Assembly: GCA_023460795.1 (NCBI GenBank)
Contig: JAEWPC010000044.1
Span: 3,427 to 67,426 of the forward strand
From: Bacillota bacterium
GTDB taxonomy: Bacteria; Bacillota; Bacilli; Paenibacillales; Paenibacillaceae
Reading direction: 5' to 3'
Length of the DNA: 64,000 nucleotides
Part shown: piece by piece, positions 59,460 to 64,000 of the stretch
Layout of the letters: each line of letters starts with the position of its first letter
How positions within the stretch are numbered: position 1 is the stretch's first letter
Notes under the pieces: model-generated
Databases searched by the model: none
Seen by the model: the letters and a program-made list of their open reading frames with translations, nothing else
What the model was told of the DNA's origin: nothing
Translations under genes and position numbers: made by a program

Positions 59460-61454
59460 TCACCAAGCCATCGATCCGAACAATCCCTCGATCACCTGCG
59501 TTATGCCGGACGACCAACGCGTGCGTTCTTTCTTGGAAACTTCCGTCTTGAGGTAGTTGTTGAACTTGCGATTATCTAGCGCGACATTATACGAAGGATC
59601 GATTGCCGCGAACGTAAGAGGAGAGGCCGACTTCAGCCCGATCTGGACATGGTCTTGGGTGCCGTCCCACGTTTTGCGCGTCGTCTGCCCGTCGTCGAAG
59701 CGGAACAGGACGTTAACCGGTTGCGCGCTGCCGCCGTTACGGCGAATGAGGACCCGCGTCTCGTAGCCGTCGTCGACGTGGCGGCTGTAGATGGCGTCGA
59801 TCGAGAAGTCCGTCATCTCGGCTCGCTGCACGTGCGCTTGGAAGAAGTCGTCCCACTTGGTCTTCGTTACCGTCTCGACGACGCGTTTGAAGTCGGCATA
59901 GGCGGGATGCTTGAATTTGTATTTCTGAAAATAAGTCCGCATAATCTTGCCCATCGTCTTGTCTCCGACTTGCCGTTCCAACGAGATGAGTACGAGCTTG
60001 CCTCTTAGGTAAACGTTCTCCGCGTAACGATCGGAGTCGCGGAACTTCCAAGAGGATTGGTCGAGCGGCTCCGGATCCGTAATATAGCTGGCCTCGACCG
60101 GCGTATTCGGTAGCACCCCGTAGATGGCGGACATCAGCTTATCTTCGGTATAGGAGGTAAAGCCTTCGTCCAGCCAAGCTTCCTCGAACTCGTTGGTGGC
60201 GATGAGGCCGTACCAATATTGATGCGCGATCTCGTGCACGAGCGTGCGCTCCAGGTCGTAGCCGGGGGTGCTGCCGTTCGCGGCGGCTCCGGTGACGAGC
60301 GTCGGGTACTCCATGCCGCCCGCGCCTTTGCCGCCGGCCGGAGGCACGACGATGGAGAGCGTGGCGTACGGATACTCCCCGTACCATTCCCCGAGCTTGG
60401 CGAGAGCGGACTTGGCGGCGTGCAAATATCGGTCCTTCAAGCCGGCATGCAGCGGGTCCAGATACAGCTTGATCCGGACGCCGGGAATGCCGGGCGAAGA
60501 GAAGGAGTCCTCCACGTAAGTGAAATCGGGAGACGCCGACCACGCGAAATCGTGCACGTCGTCCGCGTAGAACTGTACGGTTTTGCGTCCGTTCGCCAGG
60601 GCGGGGGCTTTCGTCTGGAAGCCGGTCGCGGCGATTTTATAATCTTGCGGAACGTTCACGCGAACGCTGTAGATGCCGAAGTCGGAGTAAAATTCGGAGT
60701 TGCCGTGATACTGGTGTAGGTTCCAGCCCTCCGTCGTTCTGCCGCGCGTGCCGATCGTCTCGTAGACGGCGAGCTTGGGGAACCATTGCCCCGCCATGAA
60801 GAAGTTTCCCGCTTTGCCCATGCGGGCGAATACGTCCGGCAGCTTCACCGTGAACGTCATCTGCAGCGTGACCGTCGCGCCCGGCTTTACGGTTTGCGGG
60901 AGCCGAAGCGTCATGAGCGTGCGGTCGTTCTTGTTGCCGTCGTCGGGTTGGACATATCGGACTCTAGGCAGCAAGGTCTCGCCTTCTTCGGTCTTGAGCG
61001 CGGTTACCTCCATGCCGCCGTTGCTGCCGGGGTTCATCTTGTCCCCTCGTAGCTGGCCGCCCGATTCCTTCAGGAACGTGCTTCCCGGAGCGAAGGCGTT
61101 CGGGTACAGATGGAAGTAAAGATCGGAGACGGGCTTGCGTCCGGGATTCTTCCAAGTGACGGTCTGCTGGCCGGAGAGCGTACCGTCCTTCTCGTTCAGC
61201 GAGACGTTGATATGGTACTCGGTAACCCGGTTGCTAAGCACGGCGGGTTTGGGCGTCAGCAACATATCCGGGGCGGGCTCCGCCTTCTGCGGCGCCTGAG
61301 AGATCGGGGCGGAAGCGTACTCCGCCGAAAGCTCGGCGGCCGGCAACGAATATTGCGCCACCCAAGCGTCGGCAAAGCCGAATTTGACTGAGAATACAAG
61401 AATAGCGGCGGCTGCGACGAACAGCAGCATTCGCAGCGAACGGCGTTCAGGCAT
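59460..61454 (-). CDS. M1-family zinc metallopeptidase, membrane-anchored
   Basis: A 664-residue protein with an N-terminal transmembrane or signal helix (about 8-30). The thermolysin-type site is H-E-I-A-H near residue 407, with the third ligand glutamate in E-E-A-W-L-D-E-G-F-T-S-Y 18 residues on; the exopeptidase motif reads G-A-G-G-M-E-Y, the G-x-M-E-N site with Tyr for Asn. It probably cleaves peptides outside the cell. ATG 61454 has GGGAGGG eight bases upstream; ATG 61481 is in frame but unsupported. Co-transcribed with the membrane protein downstream. Confidence 0.9.
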   Translation of the reverse strand: MPERRSLRMLLFVAAAAILVFSVKFGFADAWVAQYSLPAAELSAEYASAPISQAPQKAEPAPDMLLTPKPAVLSNRVTEYHINVSLNEKDGTLSGQQTVTWKNPGRKPVSDLYFHLYPNAFAPGSTFLKESGGQLRGDKMNPGSNGGMEVTALKTEEGETLLPRVRYVQPDDGNKNDRTLMTLRLPQTVKPGATVTLQMTFTVKLPDVFARMGKAGNFFMAGQWFPKLAVYETIGTRGRTTEGWNLHQYHGNSEFYSDFGIYSVRVNVPQDYKIAATGFQTKAPALANGRKTVQFYADDVHDFAWSASPDFTYVEDSFSSPGIPGVRIKLYLDPLHAGLKDRYLHAAKSALAKLGEWYGEYPYATLSIVVPPAGGKGAGGMEYPTLVTGAAANGSTPGYDLERTLVHEIAHQYWYGLIATNEFEEAWLDEGFTSYTEDKLMSAIYGVLPNTPVEASYITDPEPLDQSSWKFRDSDRYAENVYLRGKLVLISLERQVGDKTMGKIMRTYFQKYKFKHPAYADFKRVVETVTKTKWDDFFQAHVQRAEMTDFSIDAIYSRHVDDGYETRVLIRRNGGSAQPVNVLFRFDDGQTTRKTWDGTQDHVQIGLKSASPLTFAAIDPSYNVALDNRKFNNYLKTEVSKKERTRWSSGITQVIEGLFGSMAW

Positions 61455-61595
61455 ACGGATTACCCTCCCGTTGACAAGCATCTACGGGATATATATGACG
61501 GTTGTCCTTCGTTCATGCCCCTGTCCCATCGGGAAAAGAATAAGCCGTCCCCGGCCGCGAGAGAGTAGCTGCGGACCGAGAACGGCATATTTACA

Positions 61596-63692
61596 TTAAG
61601 AGAACAACGCGGACGGCTCGCCGTCGACGAGCAGCGTGAGCCGATGCAACGCGCGCGTGCAGGCGACGTACAGCAGCTTGGCGTCCTGCGCGTTGTCGGC
61701 GTAGTTGCGGGCATTGGCGCCTGCGATGACGACGGCATCGAATTCGAGCCCTTTGGCAAGGTGTGCCGGGACTACAGTGATACCGCCCCGATAAGCGGCC
61801 TGGTCTTCGGAAATCAGGTTCGCCTCGACCCCGCCGGCAAGCAGTTGCTCGTGCAGCGTCTTGCACTGCTCGTCAGTCCGGCCGATGACGGCGATCGTGC
61901 GCATCCCGCCAGCTAAGTTGGCGGTGATGAAAGCGGCTAAGCGGGAGACGAGCTCCGCGGAGTCCCGAACCGCTGCTACCTCGACCGGCTCGCCGCTGCG
62001 GAATACCGGTTCGGCAGGCGGCAGCCCCGTATCGGTACGTGCCAGAATCCGATTGGCGAATTCGATGATCTCGAGCGTGGAGCGGTAGCTGAGCTTCAGC
62101 GTGTGATAAGCGTTCTGCTCCTCCGTGAATACGGCGGCGAGTTCATCCCAGCGCTGCACGCCGCGATAGGCGTGAATGCCTTGCGCCAAGTCGCCGAGTA
62201 TCGTGAACGACGGCTCGGCCATGTAAGCGCGGAGCAGCGCGATCTGGAGCGGAGACGCATCCTGCGCTTCGTCGACGACGACATGGTCGAACTGGCGATT
62301 CTCGGCGCCGTTGAATGCGAGATACACCCAGACTAGCGGAGCAAGATCCTCGGCGTGCACGACGCCGCGCTTCAAAGCTCGCAGCGTATCTTCGGCGAGC
62401 AATTTCGGAATGCGCGCTTCGTCCGCGTCAGCGAACACGGATTTGTAGAGGGTAAGGGGATTCGCTTCCGGCAGCTTCTTCATGAAAGCGCGCAGCCGCC
62501 CTTTAGCGAGCGAACTGCGTTCCTTGCGGATCTTAGGATCGCCGATGTTCGACAGCTGCATCTCCAGCCAGCGGTTGATTCTTCCCGCTAAGCGCTCCCG
62601 GCGCGTGGATAGCGGATAATGGCGGTACTCGACCTCGAACCATTCCCGAATCGTCTCGCTCGGCAGAACGCGGCCGTCCCATGCCTCGAAGGAGAGGCGG
62701 TCCTGCAGGAAGTCGTCTTCGTATTGCTTAAGCTTCTCTTTCAACGTCTTCAAGAAAGCCAGCGAGCCCTTGAACCTTCCCGGGACTTCATCGGTAAGCG
62801 CGGGCCTCTCCGAAGCAAGCGCGAACCATACCTTGCCTTCGGACGGCGGGGCCAGCTTGACGTTGCCGCCTAGGATATCGAGCGCCCAATCCGCGAATGT
62901 CGTCTGCGTCACGTTGCCGACTCCGAGCTCCGGCAGAACGCCCGATATATAATCGAGGAACATGCTGTTCGGCGCGAAGATGATCATTCGCTCCGCGCGA
63001 ATCTGCTGCTGGTATTGGTAAAGCAGGAAGGCCAGGCGGTGGAGCGCGACCGTTGTTTTCCCCGAACCGGCGGCCCCCTGAATGATGAGCGCTTTGTAGC
63101 GGGGAGCGCGAATAATAAGGTCTTGTTCGGCTTGAATCGTCGAGACGATATCGCGAAGCCGATTGTCTTTCTTCTCGCCGAGACGATAGAGCAGAAACTC
63201 GTCGCTCAGCCCGATATTGTCGCCGCCCCGTTCGTAGCTATCGACGACGCGCTCGAGCGTCCGGTCGCGAATCGACAGATTGCGCTTGCGATAGATTTCC
63301 CCTTCGATCGTGCCGTCCGGCGCATCGTAGCTGACCGGGGTGTCGCCGCCCGTGAACGAGTAGAACAGGCTGGCGACGGGCGCGCGCCAATCGATGATGT
63401 ACGGCTCGCTCGTCTTACGCTTATCCATGCCCCGTTTGCCGATATAGAGCGGTACGGGAGAGGGTTTGCCGCGTTCTTGAAAGTCTAGCCTTCCGAAGTA
63501 AGGCTCCTTGCTAAGCAGGTCGAGCCGTTGCCGCGTCTCCTCGCGGCGCGCCTCGAGCACTTGCTCGACGTAATCGTTGCCGTAATAGACGGGAGCGATC
63601 TCGGCTCTCTGCTCGGAGATTTCCTCCAGCGTTTCGGTCAGCTTCTGTCGTTCTTCCTCGAACGGCTTCGGCGGCGTAGTCGGTAATTGCAT
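61596..63692 (-). CDS. helD: RNA polymerase recycling motor HelD (UvrD/Rep-like)
   Basis: A 698-residue SF1 helicase-like ATPase. The N-terminal coiled-coil arm (E-E-I-S-E-Q-R-A-E) is followed by the HelD-typical Y-I-G-K-R-G-M and D-W-R-A-P-V-A-S-L-F-Y; Walker A is Q-G-A-A-G-S-G-K-T-T and Walker B V-V-D-E-A-Q-D-A-S; helicase motifs continue to the C-terminus. In B. subtilis, HelD removes stalled RNA polymerase from DNA. ATG 63692 follows GGAGGAAGAACGATTACG, a rather long spacing (12-13 bases), but no other start is near. A possible LexA box lies about 135 bases upstream. Confidence 0.92.
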   Translation of the reverse strand: MQLPTTPPKPFEEERQKLTETLEEISEQRAEIAPVYYGNDYVEQVLEARREETRQRLDLLSKEPYFGRLDFQERGKPSPVPLYIGKRGMDKRKTSEPYIIDWRAPVASLFYSFTGGDTPVSYDAPDGTIEGEIYRKRNLSIRDRTLERVVDSYERGGDNIGLSDEFLLYRLGEKKDNRLRDIVSTIQAEQDLIIRAPRYKALIIQGAAGSGKTTVALHRLAFLLYQYQQQIRAERMIIFAPNSMFLDYISGVLPELGVGNVTQTTFADWALDILGGNVKLAPPSEGKVWFALASERPALTDEVPGRFKGSLAFLKTLKEKLKQYEDDFLQDRLSFEAWDGRVLPSETIREWFEVEYRHYPLSTRRERLAGRINRWLEMQLSNIGDPKIRKERSSLAKGRLRAFMKKLPEANPLTLYKSVFADADEARIPKLLAEDTLRALKRGVVHAEDLAPLVWVYLAFNGAENRQFDHVVVDEAQDASPLQIALLRAYMAEPSFTILGDLAQGIHAYRGVQRWDELAAVFTEEQNAYHTLKLSYRSTLEIIEFANRILARTDTGLPPAEPVFRSGEPVEVAAVRDSAELVSRLAAFITANLAGGMRTIAVIGRTDEQCKTLHEQLLAGGVEANLISEDQAAYRGGITVVPAHLAKGLEFDAVVIAGANARNYADNAQDAKLLYVACTRALHRLTLLVDGEPSALFS

Positions 63693-63767
63693 CGTAATCG
63701 TTCTTCCTCCTTGCGTCTCGCGTTTGTTGCCGGCTTCTCCATTGTGTACCATTTTCGCATAAAACAA

Positions 63768-63796
63768 TAGACTTATGTTTTTCATTTTGTTATGAT
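63768..63796 (+). promoter_or_regulatory. Extended -10 promoter facing right
   Basis: TAGACT (63768-63773) and TATGAT (63791-63796) are 17 bases apart, with TGT immediately before the -10. Transcription would begin near 63803. Confidence 0.55.
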
Positions 63797-63825
63797 GTTG
63801 AGTACAGTCATACCAAAAATAAATA

Positions 63826-63837
63826 GAACAAACGTTC
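63826..63837. promoter_or_regulatory. LexA/DinR-like box
   Basis: GAAC-AAAC-GTTC matches the core of the Bacillus SOS box (CGAAC-N4-GTTCG) but the outer bases are A and T. It may control the rightward transcript or helD. Confidence 0.45.
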
Positions 63838-63890
63838 TCATCCAAATAGCGAACAACGATGTCTCCTTGGGAGGCTTTTTCGTATTATCA

Positions 63891-63921
63891 GGTCAGCCAG
63901 AATTTCTGGTTGGCCTTTTTT
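63891..63921 (+). terminator. Second rightward terminator near the window edge
   Basis: GGTCAGCCAGAA and TTCTGGTTGGCC pair along almost their whole length (two G-T pairs) and are followed by TTTTTT. No gene starts in 63922-64000. Confidence 0.75.
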
Positions 63922-64000
63922 CATGGCCGTTTTAAGATGGCGGTAGCCGGGAGAACGTGCGGCTTTTAGGGGCAATGATCCCGTCATAAAAACTGTTCTC

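Larger units (their letters stand above)
63803..63921 (+). ncRNA. Candidate small RNA with two terminators
   Basis: The promoter at 63768-63796 is followed by a hairpin GTCTCC-TTG-GGAGGC with TTTTT (63861-63880) and a second longer one (63891-63902 with 63904-63915) with TTTTTT. Transcripts of about 80 or 120 bases are predicted. The region contains only a 47-codon ORF lacking a ribosome site. A LexA-like box sits at +24. This is a prediction from sequence. Confidence 0.4.

Noticed and set aside
63792..63935. 47-codon ORF starting ATGATGTTG
   Set aside because: It starts within the -10 box, has no ribosome site, and runs through two terminators.

Overview
The window looks like a chromosomal segment of a GC-rich, endospore-former-type Firmicute, most like Paenibacillaceae (Paenibacillus or Cohnella). 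The reasons are strong AGGAGG ribosome sites, frequent TTG and GTG starts, sigma-A promoters, a T-box, two c-di-AMP (ydaO/yuaA) riboswitches, a YesM/YesN sensor-regulator pair beside a sugar ABC transporter, and many YheI/YheH-, YfmR- and HelD-type genes. I saw no tRNA, rRNA, CRISPR array, insertion sequence, phage gene or replication origin. Genus assignment is inference.

Layout. 1-2.7 kb: end of a siderophore-binding protein and a fused FhuB-like iron permease. 2.7-10.5 kb: small membrane proteins, a 5'(3')-deoxyribonucleotidase, a T-box-controlled threonyl-tRNA synthetase without the TGS domain, DUF2277, an aldo/keto reductase behind twin palindromes, and a divergent quinone reductase/HxlR pair. 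10.4-16 kb: a UshA-like nucleotidase and a phnD-C-E-E phosphonate/phosphite-type importer. 16-21.7 kb: a c-di-AMP riboswitch in front of a KamA-type radical SAM enzyme, then LysR, rhodanese, MerR/TipAS, a 51-bp tandem repeat and an M15 peptidase. 21.7-28.9 kb: exonuclease III and a sugar ABC importer with its two-component system. 28.9-33.2 kb (minus strand): fabV, a metallo-beta-lactamase-fold hydrolase, an AbrB-type membrane protein and an AlkZ-like protein. 33.2-41.2 kb: an extra RpoD-like sigma factor, an ABC-F protein, a TFIIB-type zinc-ribbon protein, a Fur-controlled siderophore ATPase and a MoxR-DUF58 operon. 41.2-46.3 kb: polysaccharide deacetylase, DUF6509 and a heterodimeric ABC exporter. 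46.3-51.5 kb (minus strand): a CDP-sugar cassette (rfbF, rfbG, epimerase/reductase) ending in a glycosyltransferase-like protein made of two tandem GT-A-like halves. 51.6-64 kb: permease, DUF2935, a ferric-reductase/ApbE/exported-protein operon, SRPBCC, a TIM-barrel protein, a second c-di-AMP riboswitch in front of an NlpC/P60 hydrolase, an M1 peptidase, HelD, and a possible small RNA with a LexA-like box at the right edge.

How parts fit. The left-edge binding protein and permease have no ATPase beside them; the lone Fur-box ATPase near 36.9 kb is a natural candidate to power them. The two c-di-AMP riboswitches put a KamA enzyme (possible beta-amino-acid osmolyte chemistry) and a wall hydrolase under one second messenger, apparently by two mechanisms: transcription termination for kamA, ribosome-site access for the hydrolase. 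The rfbF-rfbG-epimerase-glycosyltransferase group is a compact unit likely to make and transfer a CDP-derived deoxysugar. Functions are assigned by motif recognition only; no database search was run.
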